Assembly: GCA_900767955.1 (NCBI GenBank)
Contig: CAAGBC010000022.1
Coordinates: 124,001 to 188,000 of the forward strand
DNA from: Spirochaetia bacterium
Lineage (GTDB): Bacteria > Spirochaetota > Spirochaetia > Treponematales > Treponemataceae
Length of the DNA: 64,000 nt
Reading direction: 5' to 3'
The position numbers were made by a program, and so were the translations under genes. The notes under the pieces are model-generated. The model saw only the letters and a program-made list of their open reading frames with translations, was not told the DNA's origin and searched no databases. Positions 18,048 through 26,437 of the stretch are shown in pieces (the first letter of the stretch is position 1; the number at the start of each line of letters is the position of its first letter).

Positions 18048-18389
18048 ATGCTAAATGTTTCTGACATTTTAAGAGTGTTCACAGATTCAATCATTTTGGC
18101 ACAACTAAATATCTCTGACAGTTATGGATACGCAATTAATAAAGTCATAAGTGAACAAAGCGATTCCTTTTTTGAATTAAAAGAAGCAACTTTGTACACT
18201 TCCTTCAGAAGGCTTGAAGAATCAAATTTTATCACTTCATATTGGGGCGATGAAAATTCAGGTGCAAGAAGGCGATATTATTCCATCACTGAAAAGGGCA
18301 AAGAATATTTAGAAGAAAACAAAGACGATTGGAAAAAAATCAAATCCATACTAGAAAAAGTGTTAAATACAAATCAAGAGGAACATTAA
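18048..18389 (+). CDS. PadR-family transcriptional regulator
   Basis: 113 residues. The N-terminal winged helix shows the PadR pattern: YGYAINKVISEQ, then ELKEATLYTSFRRLEESNFITSYWG and GARRRYYSITEKGKEYLEE, followed by a C-terminal dimerisation helix. AAGGGGG lies six bases before the ATG. It is the first gene of a four-gene unit with a HAAS-domain membrane protein and two DUF4097 proteins. The same gene order is common in Firmicutes, where these units respond to envelope or membrane stress. A palindrome in its own promoter points to autorepression. The effector is unknown. Confidence 0.92.
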   Translation: MLNVSDILRVFTDSIILAQLNISDSYGYAINKVISEQSDSFFELKEATLYTSFRRLEESNFITSYWGDENSGARRRYYSITEKGKEYLEENKDDWKKIKSILEKVLNTNQEEH

Positions 18390-18404
18390 ACTAGGGGACT
18401 AAAT

Positions 18405-19073
18405 ATGAACAAAAAACTAACAAACTATGTAAATGGATTATTTTCAGATTATCCAAACACAAAAAAAGTACAAGAATTAAAAGAAGAAATTCTTTCTAAC
18501 TTGAACGAACATTTTGAAGATTCTGTAAAAAATGGTGCTTCAGAAAACAAAGCCTACACAGAAGCTATTTCAAAACTTGGCGATATTGATGAACTTTTAC
18601 AATCAATCATTCCAAATGAAGATGAAAGTAAAAAAATCAACGCATACAAAAAACGAAAAGCAAAAATTACTTCCATCAGCGTAATTCTTTACATTTTGGG
18701 AGCTGCCTGCTTAATGGCAATTCCAGGAATTTCTGCAATCACAAATAAAGGCGACATTGCCTTATGTGGAATTATTGGTTTAATTACCTTGCTTATTTTT
18801 GTAGCAATTGCAACAGGACTTATTATTTATGTAAATATGTCTATTCCTCAAGATGTAGAAGCTTATGTTGCAAAAAAAGAAGACGCTTGGGTAGACAAAT
18901 CTACAACAAAAGGTGCAATAATCGGAATGATTAATGATATTCTTCCAATCCTAATTCTTGTTGCATACTTTCTAATTTCTTTTGCAACAGAAGCTTGGAA
19001 TGTAACTTGGATGATATTTTTATCAATCCCTATATTCAAAGGAATATTAAAAATTATTGCAAAAAATCAATAA
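18405..19073 (+). CDS. HAAS/DUF1700-type membrane protein
   Basis: 222 residues. The N-terminal 70 form the helical HAAS signalling module (MNKKLTNYVNGLFSDYP, ELKEEILSNLNEHFEDSV, YTEAISKLGDIDELL), which is normally partnered by a PadR regulator. Four hydrophobic segments follow, at about 88-105, 115-140, 172-190 and 195-210. AGGGGAC lies nine bases before the ATG, 15 bases after padR. In Firmicutes the HAAS module is thought to bind PadR and keep it at the membrane or switch it. The same role is inferred here from the operon. No enzyme motif is visible. Confidence 0.8.
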   Translation: MNKKLTNYVNGLFSDYPNTKKVQELKEEILSNLNEHFEDSVKNGASENKAYTEAISKLGDIDELLQSIIPNEDESKKINAYKKRKAKITSISVILYILGAACLMAIPGISAITNKGDIALCGIIGLITLLIFVAIATGLIIYVNMSIPQDVEAYVAKKEDAWVDKSTTKGAIIGMINDILPILILVAYFLISFATEAWNVTWMIFLSIPIFKGILKIIAKNQ

Positions 19074-19115
19074 AAGAACATTTAGGAAATTAATATTTCC
19101 AAATAGGAGAAAACA

Positions 19116-20030
19116 ATGAACAATTTTTTAGATTTTTATAAAAATAACAGGGGGACAATTTTGGTTATTATTTGGATTTTAGCATTTTTATTAATAGGAT
19201 TTTTTATCCTTGGTCAAGTAAGCAAAAGAATAAGTAATTCTACAACAGCAATTTCAGTAGATAATCTTTACAAATCTTATACTTTTGAAACAACTCAACT
19301 TAATAATATTGAAATCAATTTAATTTCAGAGCATTTAATAGTTCAACCAGCAAATGATAACAAAATCACCGTTGAACTTTATGGTTCTTGGAATTCTCAA
19401 ATTGAACCAAATATTGATTGCAACAACAGTAATTTAATTATCAAGCAAATAACAAAAAGATTTTTCAATTTTGGACAAAAGTTCGTGTTAGTAAAACTTC
19501 CTGCAAACGCAGTTACTTCTAATACAAACTTTAATGCAGAACTTGTTTCTGGCCGTTTTGAAATGCACGACTTCAACCTAAACAAAATGAATGTTGAAAC
19601 AGTAAGTGGAACATCTTTCATCAAAAATATCGAAAGTGAAAAACTTAATGTAAATAGCACAAGTGGAAAAATCAACATTGAAAATTCAACAATCAAAAAA
19701 CTTGATATATATTCCACAAGTGGAGCCTTAAATATAGAAGGAATGTATAATGAAATTTCTGCCGAAGCAGTTAGCGGAAAAATCACAGTTACAAACAAAA
19801 AAGATTTTGAAAGTGATTCCGATTTTTCAGCCATAAGTGGTTCAATCCAGCTTTATCTTCCTGCAGATGCAAATCCAGAATTAAATTGTTCATCTACAAG
19901 TGGTCATGTATATAGCGAATATCATGATTCAAAAACAAAAAAACTAAAAGATAAAATCGGTTCTGGATTATATGAACTAAAAGCAAAATCCGTAAGCGGT
20001 TCAGTAAAAATTTATAAACTTAATAAATAA
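19116..20030 (+). CDS. DUF4097 beta-strand repeat protein, membrane anchored
   Basis: 304 residues. One transmembrane segment near the N-terminus (about 14-34, GTILVIIWILAFLLIGFFIL) leaves the rest outside the inner membrane. The exported part is a beta-solenoid-like DUF4097 domain with repeated S-G-T/K turns (VETVSGTSFI, VNSTSGKINI, IYSTSGALNI, AEAVSGKITV, VKSVSGSVKI). DUF4097 proteins include LiaX-like envelope-stress sensors in Gram-positive bacteria. AGGAG lies seven bases before the ATG. It is the third gene of the padR operon and a paralogue of the next gene. Function in a diderm is unknown. Confidence 0.82.
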   Translation: MNNFLDFYKNNRGTILVIIWILAFLLIGFFILGQVSKRISNSTTAISVDNLYKSYTFETTQLNNIEINLISEHLIVQPANDNKITVELYGSWNSQIEPNIDCNNSNLIIKQITKRFFNFGQKFVLVKLPANAVTSNTNFNAELVSGRFEMHDFNLNKMNVETVSGTSFIKNIESEKLNVNSTSGKINIENSTIKKLDIYSTSGALNIEGMYNEISAEAVSGKITVTNKKDFESDSDFSAISGSIQLYLPADANPELNCSSTSGHVYSEYHDSKTKKLKDKIGSGLYELKAKSVSGSVKIYKLNK

Positions 20031-20057
20031 ACCAAAATAAAAACAAAGGAAAGAAAA

Positions 20058-20894
20058 TTGAAAACACTAAAAACCTTAGCACCATTATTTGCACTCACAC
20101 AACTTTTATTCATCTCCTGAGATTTTAATCCAGATGAAACTCTTGTAAAATCAAAAAATTACGAAACAGCTGATATAGAAAGAGTCATCGGTAATTTCAC
20201 TTATGAAAACATTGAAATCATAACAACAAACCGTTCTGACATTTTTGTTGAAATCATGAGTAGCGACGAAGACAGAATCCCAGACATTACACTTTCTGAA
20301 AAAACATTATCAATTGAATCAGAAGTTTTAATGAGTGGCTTCCAATCATGTTCAGTATATGTATATTTGCCAACAGATTTTGTTCCAACAACAACCAAAG
20401 TTGACACAATCAGTGGTTGTGTGCGCATCAAAGATTTATCAACACCTACTTTGTCAATTACAACAACAAGCGGAGATATTACATTAACAAATATTTCAGC
20501 CAACAAAATTGATGCAGACTCAACAAGTGGAACAATCAACACCACAAAAATAGAAACTAGTAGCCTCACCGCAGAAACCACAAGCGGAAACATCAAATCT
20601 TCAGAACTTACTTGTGACAATTTTTCTATAAATTCAACAAGCGGCGATGCAACATTAAATGTTAAAAACCAATTAACAAAAGATTCTTCAATCAGAACAA
20701 TAAGCGGCCAAATAAAATTAACCGTTCCAGAAGATAGCAACTTCAAAGTATATGTAAAATCAACTTCTGGAAAATTCAGAGACAACATCAAAGACAGTTC
20801 ATGCCATCCACAAGACAGTCACACATTCGCTTACGGCACTGGTGGAATAGAAATTTCCATGACATCAACCTCTGGAAGTATAACTTTAAACTAA
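20058..20894 (+). CDS. DUF4097 lipoprotein-like gene with a TGA at the lipobox cysteine codon
   Basis: The frame opens at a TTG (20058) seven bases after AAAGGA and encodes a signal peptide (LKTLAPLFALTQLLFIS). Codon 21 is TGA (20118-20120), just where a lipobox Cys would stand. The frame then stays open for 257 codons of DUF4097 repeat (TTSGDI, STSGTI, TTSGNI, STSGDA, STSGKF, STSGSI). The only later ATG, at 20256, has no ribosome site and would give a protein without any export signal. Possibilities: a fresh Cys-to-stop mutation (TGT or TGC to TGA), a sequencing error, or recoding of UGA. A perfect GATTTTA/TAAAATC stem begins right after the TGA. Last gene of the padR operon and paralogue of the gene before it. 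Confidence 0.6.
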
Positions 20895-20937
20895 ATTACA
20901 ATATCAGGGTTGACCTATTGGTCTATCATTCCAAACT

Positions 20938-21031
20938 GTCACCCTGAACTCCACACCGTCATCACTAGCTCTACACCGTCACCCTGAACTCCACACCGTC
21001 ATCCCGAACTCGTTTCGGGATCTCTTTTTTT
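20938..21031 (+). repeat. Tandem repeat plus palindrome, probable operon terminator (copy D)
   Basis: A 26-base unit beginning GTCACCCTGAACTCC occurs identically at 20938-20963 and 20978-21003, period 40. It runs into the palindrome ATCCCGAA (21001-21008) / TTCGGGAT (21014-21021), loop CTCGT, followed by seven T. The palindrome matches the core of copies A and B and would work as a terminator for the padR operon. Confidence 0.65.
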
Positions 21032-21040
21032 GGGGTCATT

Positions 21041-21238
21041 TTTTATTGGGATAATTGCACACTTCGTCTGCAATCACCCCAATAAAAAACCGGGCTACTA
21101 CAGGTTCCGTGTCAAAGCACTCCATAAAATAACAACCCCTACGCGCTTGTTATTTTACAAGCCCTCCGTATCCCTTGCCTACGGAAGTAAAAAGATTAGC
21201 AGCGGGGCTACAAGAGTCCCTTGCCCCTCCCCTTGCAA
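21041..21238. repeat. GC-rich structured element of possible mobile origin
   Basis: About 200 bases with visibly higher GC than any neighbour and many internal palindromes: 19-base arms 21041-21059 and 21069-21087 (two mismatches); AAAATAACAA/TTGTTATTTT (21126-21135, 21147-21156); CCGTA/TACGG (21066+100 to 21184, that is 21166-21170 and 21180-21184); and a direct repeat GGGCTAC at 21092 and 21205. An 81-codon frame through it is almost certainly not a gene, because its codons simply follow the stems. The region between the padR operon and the protease gene (20895-21267) holds only this and the preceding repeat. The layout recalls a folded recombination site or an interspersed repeat, but integron attC core sites (GTTRRRY) were not found. 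Confidence 0.5.
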
Positions 21239-21261
21239 GACAAATCTTCACTTGATAATAT
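21233..21261 (+). promoter_or_regulatory. Promoter of the M48 protease gene, leaderless type
   Basis: TTGCAA (21233-21238), a 17-base spacer, then TAATAT (21256-21261), six bases before the ATG at 21268. The -35 box lies at the very end of the GC-rich element, so that element supplies part of the promoter. Confidence 0.6.
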
Positions 21262-21267
21262 TTGCTT

Positions 21268-22581
21268 ATGTATAGAATTGTTTTATCTAATCCATTTATT
21301 ATCATTTTTTTAGTGGGAACTATTTGTTCATTTTTAGTTCATCATTTTTTGGAATTTATTAGTTGGCGCAGTCGTTGCAAAAACAAAGGAAAATTACCTA
21401 GCGAATTACAGAATATTCCAGAAGCTTCTTGTTTTGACACAGAAAAACTTGCAAACATTTGTGCTTACAAAAACGCAAAGTATTTTTCATGGATTCCTGC
21501 TTCCATTGTTGGACTTGCAGTTACTCTTGCTCTTGTATGTTCTGGATTTTATCCATGGCTTTTTAATGTAGTTTGCAGAATCACAGGAACTCCAAACGGA
21601 TTTTGGTCAACATATTTTTGTGCGTTCTTATTTTTTACTTTAGCATCTATTCCAGAATCAATTATCAATATTCCTTTTTCTTTATACGACGAATTCATCA
21701 TCGAAAAGAAATTTGGTTTTTCAAAAATGACTTTCAAACTTTGGGTTATCGACGAAATCAAAAATTTAGTAGTTTCACTTTTAATGACAGCTGTATTAAT
21801 GGCTGCAATGATTGCTGTTCTTGTGAATTTTGAAAACACCTGGTGGATTTTACTAACTTGTGTAATGTTTGCTTTTACTTTAGTGCTACAAGTTCTTTAT
21901 CCGTTAGTAATTGCTCCAATGTTTAACAAATTCAATCCACTAGAAGAAGGCGAACTCAAAACTCGTATTACAGCATTAATGGAAAATCTTGGATTCAAAT
22001 CTTCTGGAATTTTTATTATGGACGCTTCAAAACGCAGCGGACATTCAAACGCATATTTTGGCGGAATGGGAAAATCAAAACGAATTGTTTTGTACGATAC
22101 ACTAGTAAATCAACTTACAACAGACGAACTAGAAGCTGTTTTAGGTCACGAACTTGGTCATTACAAATTGCATCATATTTTGCGCAAAATCTGCATTATG
22201 CTTCCAGTGGAATTTATTCTAATGTTTGTTCTATATAAAATAGCACAATCTCATCTTCTATATACAGGATTTGGTTTTGCAATCACACAAGAAATGATTA
22301 TTCCTTTGCAATTCATCGGTTTATTCCTTTCATCATTAGTTGCAACTTCCCTAACTGAAATTCTTTCTCCAATTATGAATTTTGGTTCACGCAAAGACGA
22401 ATACGCTGCTGACAAATTTTCTGCTGAACTTACAAAAAATCCTGACGCTTTGATTTCTGGATTAATCAAATTAAACAGTGAAAATCTTTCTGAATTACTT
22501 CCTCCAAAATTGTATGTAATTTGGAATTATTCTCACCCAACTTTAATAGAACGAATCAAAGCTTTGAAAAATTTAAAATAG
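21268..22581 (+). CDS. M48-family membrane metalloprotease, Ste24/CAAX protease 1 type
   Basis: 437 residues from the ATG at 21268; a TTG six bases earlier is in frame but falls within the promoter-to-start gap. It is an integral inner-membrane zinc protease with about seven hydrophobic segments. The catalytic motif is LGHELGHYKLHH (HExxH) near 290, with the downstream glutamate ligand in RKDEYAADKFSAEL. The size and the multi-spanning N-terminal half match the Ste24 group rather than the shorter HtpX. Bacterial members are thought to act in membrane-protein quality control, and prenylated substrates are not expected. There is no Shine-Dalgarno site. The HAD gene follows after 17 bases but has its own promoter. 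Confidence 0.9.
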   Translation: MYRIVLSNPFIIIFLVGTICSFLVHHFLEFISWRSRCKNKGKLPSELQNIPEASCFDTEKLANICAYKNAKYFSWIPASIVGLAVTLALVCSGFYPWLFNVVCRITGTPNGFWSTYFCAFLFFTLASIPESIINIPFSLYDEFIIEKKFGFSKMTFKLWVIDEIKNLVVSLLMTAVLMAAMIAVLVNFENTWWILLTCVMFAFTLVLQVLYPLVIAPMFNKFNPLEEGELKTRITALMENLGFKSSGIFIMDASKRSGHSNAYFGGMGKSKRIVLYDTLVNQLTTDELEAVLGHELGHYKLHHILRKICIMLPVEFILMFVLYKIAQSHLLYTGFGFAITQEMIIPLQFIGLFLSSLVATSLTEILSPIMNFGSRKDEYAADKFSAELTKNPDALISGLIKLNSENLSELLPPKLYVIWNYSHPTLIERIKALKNLK

Positions 22582-22592
22582 GCTGATATACT
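22564..22592 (+). promoter_or_regulatory. Promoter of the HAD phosphatase gene, leaderless type
   Basis: TTGAAA (22564-22569), 17 bases, then TATACT (22587-22592), six bases before the ATG at 22599. The -35 box overlaps the end of the protease coding sequence. Confidence 0.6.
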
Positions 22593-22598
22593 AAAACT

Positions 22599-23432
22599 AT
22601 GAAATTACCAACAACTAAATTAGAAACAAAATTAATCGCTTTAGACCTTGATGATACACTTTTGAATCATGAATTAAAAATTACACCAAAAACAGTGGAA
22701 GCCTTAAGAAAAGCTTCTGAAAAAGGCATTTACATTGTTTTGTGTTCAGGAAGAGCTGACAACGCAATTCTTCCTTATGTAAGAACTTTGTGTATTGCAG
22801 GTCGCCAAGAAGGACGATTTTTAATTGCTATAAACGGTGCTAGTATTTTTGATTTACATCAACGACTTCCAATTTATACAAATAAACTTGATAAAGACAT
22901 TTTACGCTTTGCTTATGAAGAAGCAAAAAAACGCGGACTTCCTGCTCAAGTTTATGATGCATCAACAATTTACGCATCAGAAGACAACGAATGGACTCGC
23001 CTAGATGCAGAAATGTGTAAATTAAACTTAAAATATGTGGAAGATTTTTCTGGATTTATGGAAAGCGGTCACCCAAAAATGGTTATTCCAGCTGATCCAA
23101 AAGATGTTGCAGAATTTATTCCATTCCTAAAAGAAAAACTTGCAGGCAAAGCTGATGTTTTTATCAGTAAACCTTACTTCCTAGAAATTATGCCTATTAA
23201 TTGTTCCAAAGGTGAAGCAATTTTATGGCTTGCTGATTACTTAAATATTCCACACAACCAAACAATGGCTTTTGGTGACAGCATGAACGACGAATCAATG
23301 ATTCTTAAAGCTGAACACGGAGTTGCCATGGCAAACGCTTTGGAGCACATTAAAAATGTTGCTAATTATGTCACACTAAAAGACAACAACAACGACGGTA
23401 TTGCAGACTTTTTGGAACAATTCGTTTTTTAA
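22599..23432 (+). CDS. HAD-superfamily phosphatase, Cof type
   Basis: 277 residues; a cytosolic phosphatase acting on small phosphorylated metabolites. Motif I is ALDLDDTLL (DxDxT class, nucleophile Asp near 16), motif II is CSGR near 50, and motif IV is FGDSMNDESM near 225. A large C2-type cap lies between. The end GVAMANALEHIKNVANYVTLKDNNNDG is the characteristic tail of the Cof/YbiV group (often GVAMGNA...VT..N..DGV). Substrate specificity varies widely in this group (sugar phosphates, flavin mononucleotide and others) and is not predicted. It is convergent with the methyltransferase gene, the two stops lying 12 bases apart. Confidence 0.9.
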   Translation: MKLPTTKLETKLIALDLDDTLLNHELKITPKTVEALRKASEKGIYIVLCSGRADNAILPYVRTLCIAGRQEGRFLIAINGASIFDLHQRLPIYTNKLDKDILRFAYEEAKKRGLPAQVYDASTIYASEDNEWTRLDAEMCKLNLKYVEDFSGFMESGHPKMVIPADPKDVAEFIPFLKEKLAGKADVFISKPYFLEIMPINCSKGEAILWLADYLNIPHNQTMAFGDSMNDESMILKAEHGVAMANALEHIKNVANYVTLKDNNNDGIADFLEQFVF

Positions 23433-23444
23433 TTTGAATAAAAA

Positions 23445-24626
23445 TTAATTATTAAGTAATTTTTCCAAAGTTGGACTAAGCTCAAGTGCTTTTGTAAGTG
23501 CTTGGGCTTCTTTTTTTGATTTTTCATTTTGGTGCAAAGTTTTTACTGCACGAATTAAAATATTTTTAGGCGTATGTTCCATATCAATAAATTCCAAAAT
23601 CTGAACTGAATAACCTGCTTGTTCAAGATATTCTGCCCGCAAAGCGTCTGTCACTAAAGAAGCAAATCGTTCTTTGATTAAACCATATTTTGTAAGAGGA
23701 ACAAATTCTTCCGGAATATTTTTATTTTTACTTAATTGATTATTAATTTCATGCTGGCAACAAGGAACACTCAAAATTGCACTACAATTATTTTTTATTG
23801 CATAATCAAGAGCAAAATCTGTTGCAACATCACAAGCGTGCAAGGTAATTACAATATCGGGATTTGATTTATAATTATATTCCGCAATATTTCCTGTATC
23901 AAAAATCAAACCCTTACAATCAAGAATTTTTGCTGTTTTATTACAATAATCAATTACTTCTTTTTTTAAATCCAAACCAATTATTTCTGCATCAATTTTT
24001 TTAATTTGTGTTACAAAATAATGAACCGCAAAAGTCAAATATGATTTTCCACAACCAAAATCTGCAATTCTTAATGGTCGACTTTGTTCATTATTTACAG
24101 TGATACTTTTCATCACAGAAGGCAAAATATCATTTACAAATTCCAAAAATCTATTAATTTGTCTGAACTTATCATATTTTGAAGAAATTACTTTTCCTTC
24201 AGTTGTCATTATCCCCAAATGAACCAAAAACGGAATCGGAGTTCCTTCTGGCAAAAGATAATTTTTAATTCTGTTTCCATTCTGGAATTTTGCATTGTTT
24301 GCATTATTTGAATTTGGTAAATTAACCAATTTTTTTCTTAAAATTGTTATTTCACCTTTTTTATTGGCCAAAATTGTTATTTCTTCAGTTTGTGTTTTAT
24401 ATACGCAACTTTTAAATGTTATCCCAGCATTTTCTTTAATAAATGTCTCAATTTCTGATTCTTCAAGCTGTGAATGAAATGCTTGTTTTTCTGTAAAATA
24501 TTCCACAGAATATTTTTTATCACTTTGGGAACTTGTGTTTAATTTTATTCTAATTCTTAAATATTCACGATTAAATTTTTCTTGTACAAGTTTTGTTGGT
24601 TTTGAAAAAGTTGCTGAAATAATCAT
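23445..24626 (-). CDS. Class I SAM-dependent methyltransferase (Methyltransf_32-like)
   Basis: 393 residues. The first 150 form a separate domain of unknown fold. The Rossmann methyltransferase core starts near 185 with RIADFGCGKSYLTFAVHYFV (SAM motif I), then IIGLDLKKEVIDYC (motif II) and DIVITLHACDVATDFALDYAI. The SVPCCQHE motif near 290 is typical of the Methyltransf_32 family, whose members are poorly characterised and often considered RNA methyltransferases. The substrate is unknown. The start is an ATG at 24626 in a divergent gap of 50 bases shared with parA; a TATACA lies 11 bases upstream, so the leader is very short. Confidence 0.8.
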   Translation of the reverse strand: MIISATFSKPTKLVQEKFNREYLRIRIKLNTSSQSDKKYSVEYFTEKQAFHSQLEESEIETFIKENAGITFKSCVYKTQTEEITILANKKGEITILRKKLVNLPNSNNANNAKFQNGNRIKNYLLPEGTPIPFLVHLGIMTTEGKVISSKYDKFRQINRFLEFVNDILPSVMKSITVNNEQSRPLRIADFGCGKSYLTFAVHYFVTQIKKIDAEIIGLDLKKEVIDYCNKTAKILDCKGLIFDTGNIAEYNYKSNPDIVITLHACDVATDFALDYAIKNNCSAILSVPCCQHEINNQLSKNKNIPEEFVPLTKYGLIKERFASLVTDALRAEYLEQAGYSVQILEFIDMEHTPKNILIRAVKTLHQNEKSKKEAQALTKALELSPTLEKLLNN

Positions 24627-24676
24627 CTTGACATAACTGTATACTAATTTGAAAAAAAATGATATACTAACTTGTT

Positions 24677-25432
24677 ATGGGAAAATGTTTCGTATTTGTA
24701 AATCAGAAAGGTGGAGTTGGTAAAACTACTTCTTGTATTAACATTGGTGCTTACATTGCTCTTGCAGGAAAAAAAGTACTATTAGTAGATTTTGACTCCC
24801 AGGGGAATATGTCTAGTGGTGTGGGTGTTTCAAAAGACAAACCTACTGTTTACGAATTAATCTCTGGTCAAGTTTCTGCTTCTGAAGCAGTAAAAAAATC
24901 AACTGTAGAAGGTCTTGATATAATCAGTGCTTCAATTGATTTATCTGGTGCCGCAATTGAATTAGTAGACCAGCAAGACAGAGAATTCTTTTTGAAAAAC
25001 GCGCTTGCTCCTATAAAAGAGCAATATGATTATATTCTTATTGACTGTCCTCCTTCATTAGGACTTCTAACACTAAACGGACTTGCAGCTGCAGATAGCG
25101 TTTTTGTTCCTATGCAGTGTGAATATTTTGCATTGGAAGGAATTACCTTGTTATTACAGTCTGTTCAAAAAGTTCAGCAAAGTATTAATCCAAATTTAGT
25201 AATTGGTGGAATCTTCTTTACAATGTATGATTCTAGAACTCGTCTTGCACAAGATGTTGTTATGCAGGTTAAGTCTTACTTCAAAGATGTTGTATTTAAT
25301 ACAATCATTCCAAGAAATGTTAGACTTTCCGAAGCACCTTCAAGAGGTTTACCAATTTGTAAATATGATCCAGATTGTGCTGGAGCAAAAAGTTATGCAA
25401 AACTTGCTGAAGAGGTAATGCAACGTGGCTAA
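24677..25432 (+). CDS. parA: Chromosome partitioning ATPase ParA (Soj)
   Basis: 251 residues; a cytosolic Walker-type ATPase that drives segregation of ParB-parS complexes. The deviant Walker A is KGGVGKTTS (14-22 region, with the signature Lys), switch I region DFDSQGNMSSG, Walker B-like YILIDCPPSLG. The short N-terminus, without a helix-turn-helix domain, marks the chromosomal Soj type. TATACT ends eight bases before the ATG, and no Shine-Dalgarno site is present. It overlaps parB by eight bases, so the two are translationally coupled. No clear parS palindrome was seen in the window. Confidence 0.96.
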   Translation: MGKCFVFVNQKGGVGKTTSCINIGAYIALAGKKVLLVDFDSQGNMSSGVGVSKDKPTVYELISGQVSASEAVKKSTVEGLDIISASIDLSGAAIELVDQQDREFFLKNALAPIKEQYDYILIDCPPSLGLLTLNGLAAADSVFVPMQCEYFALEGITLLLQSVQKVQQSINPNLVIGGIFFTMYDSRTRLAQDVVMQVKSYFKDVVFNTIIPRNVRLSEAPSRGLPICKYDPDCAGAKSYAKLAEEVMQRG

Positions 25433-26375
25433 AATCGGTGGATTAGGAATGGGGCGTGGACTAGATGCTCTTATGGGCTCTAGTGCAAATGCAAATTTAA
25501 CAACAAACAAAGAAACTGAAAATACAAAATCAAGCGTAGAAACTTCTTATGATTTACCAAAAGGAGTTGAAGCTGATAAAGATGGCGCTTTGTGGATTGA
25601 TCCATCTCTTCTCAAACCTAATCCAAAACAGCCTCGTACTGAATTTGATACAAAAGCTCTTGATGAATTAGCAGATTCCATCAGAGAACACGGTATCGTT
25701 CAGCCAATCATTATTGAACCAGCTGACGAAGGAACTTTTTATATAATCGCTGGTGAACGCCGTACAAGAGCTGCAAAAATTGCAGGTTTAGAAAAAGTTC
25801 CTGTTCAAATCAGAAAATACGACGAACAAAAAAAACTTGAAGTTGCTTTAATCGAAAATATCCAACGCGCAGACTTAAATCCAATAGAAGAAGCATTAGG
25901 TTATTACAACATTATGCAAATGGGCGATTTAAGCCAGGAAGAAGTTTCAAAACGAGTAGGAAAAAAGCGTTCTACAGTTGCTAACTCACTTCGTTTGTTA
26001 AAATTGCCACAGGATATGCAAAAATCCCTCATTGACGGACAAATAACAGCAGGACACGCAAGAGCAATTCTTTCAGTTGTAAATATTGCTGAACAGCGCA
26101 TTCTTTTTGGAAAAATCGTAGGTTCAGGACTTAGCGTTCGACAAGCAGAAGAAATGGCAAGTGACTACAACAATGGTGGTCGTGCTGCTCCAAAAAAATC
26201 TGCTAAAAAAGCTGCAAAACGTGATCCAGACATCGTAGAAATCGAACAAAAATTCATTGAAGTATTCGGAACTAAAGTTGTTCTTAAAGGTTCAATCGAA
26301 AAAGGTTCAATTCAAATTGATTACTTTAGCAAAGCTGACTTAGACAGACTTTATAATGTAATTGTAAAAAATTAA
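25425..26375 (+). CDS. parB: Chromosome partitioning protein ParB (Spo0J)
   Basis: 316 residues, starting at GTG 25425 inside the end of parA. It binds parS DNA and clamps on it using CTP. The N-terminus MAKIGGLGMGRGLDALMG is the ParA-stimulating motif type. A low-complexity linker follows. The ParB/Sulfiredoxin-like domain begins near 60 (PNPKQPRTEFD) with GERRTRAAKIAGL and ENIQRADLNPIEEALGY. The DNA-binding HTH is SQEEVSKRVGKKRSTVANSLRLLKLP. A basic Ala/Lys linker (near 255) precedes the dimerisation domain. Length and domain order are normal. Confidence 0.96.
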   Translation: MAKIGGLGMGRGLDALMGSSANANLTTNKETENTKSSVETSYDLPKGVEADKDGALWIDPSLLKPNPKQPRTEFDTKALDELADSIREHGIVQPIIIEPADEGTFYIIAGERRTRAAKIAGLEKVPVQIRKYDEQKKLEVALIENIQRADLNPIEEALGYYNIMQMGDLSQEEVSKRVGKKRSTVANSLRLLKLPQDMQKSLIDGQITAGHARAILSVVNIAEQRILFGKIVGSGLSVRQAEEMASDYNNGGRAAPKKSAKKAAKRDPDIVEIEQKFIEVFGTKVVLKGSIEKGSIQIDYFSKADLDRLYNVIVKN

Positions 26376-26437
26376 TTTCTATTGATTTTCAATTTTCAAA
26401 ACACATTCATATTCTCAAAACCACAATAATTTTCTAA

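Noticed and set aside
20118..20120. TGA read as Trp through an alternative genetic code
   Set aside because: Trp is TGG throughout, and the TetR gene at 45909-46580 ends in TGA at a sensible place, so the standard code holds.
21041..21238. Integron attC site
   Set aside because: Palindromic and foreign in composition, but no GTTRRRY / RYYYAAC core pair was found at the ends; no integrase gene in the window.
21030..21275. 81-codon plus-strand frame as a gene
   Set aside because: It runs through palindromes of the GC-rich element, has no ribosome site, and its protein has no domain-like character.
24600..26400. parS centromere site near parAB
   Set aside because: No TGTTTCACGTGAAACA-like palindrome was seen around parA or parB, or noticed elsewhere in the window.
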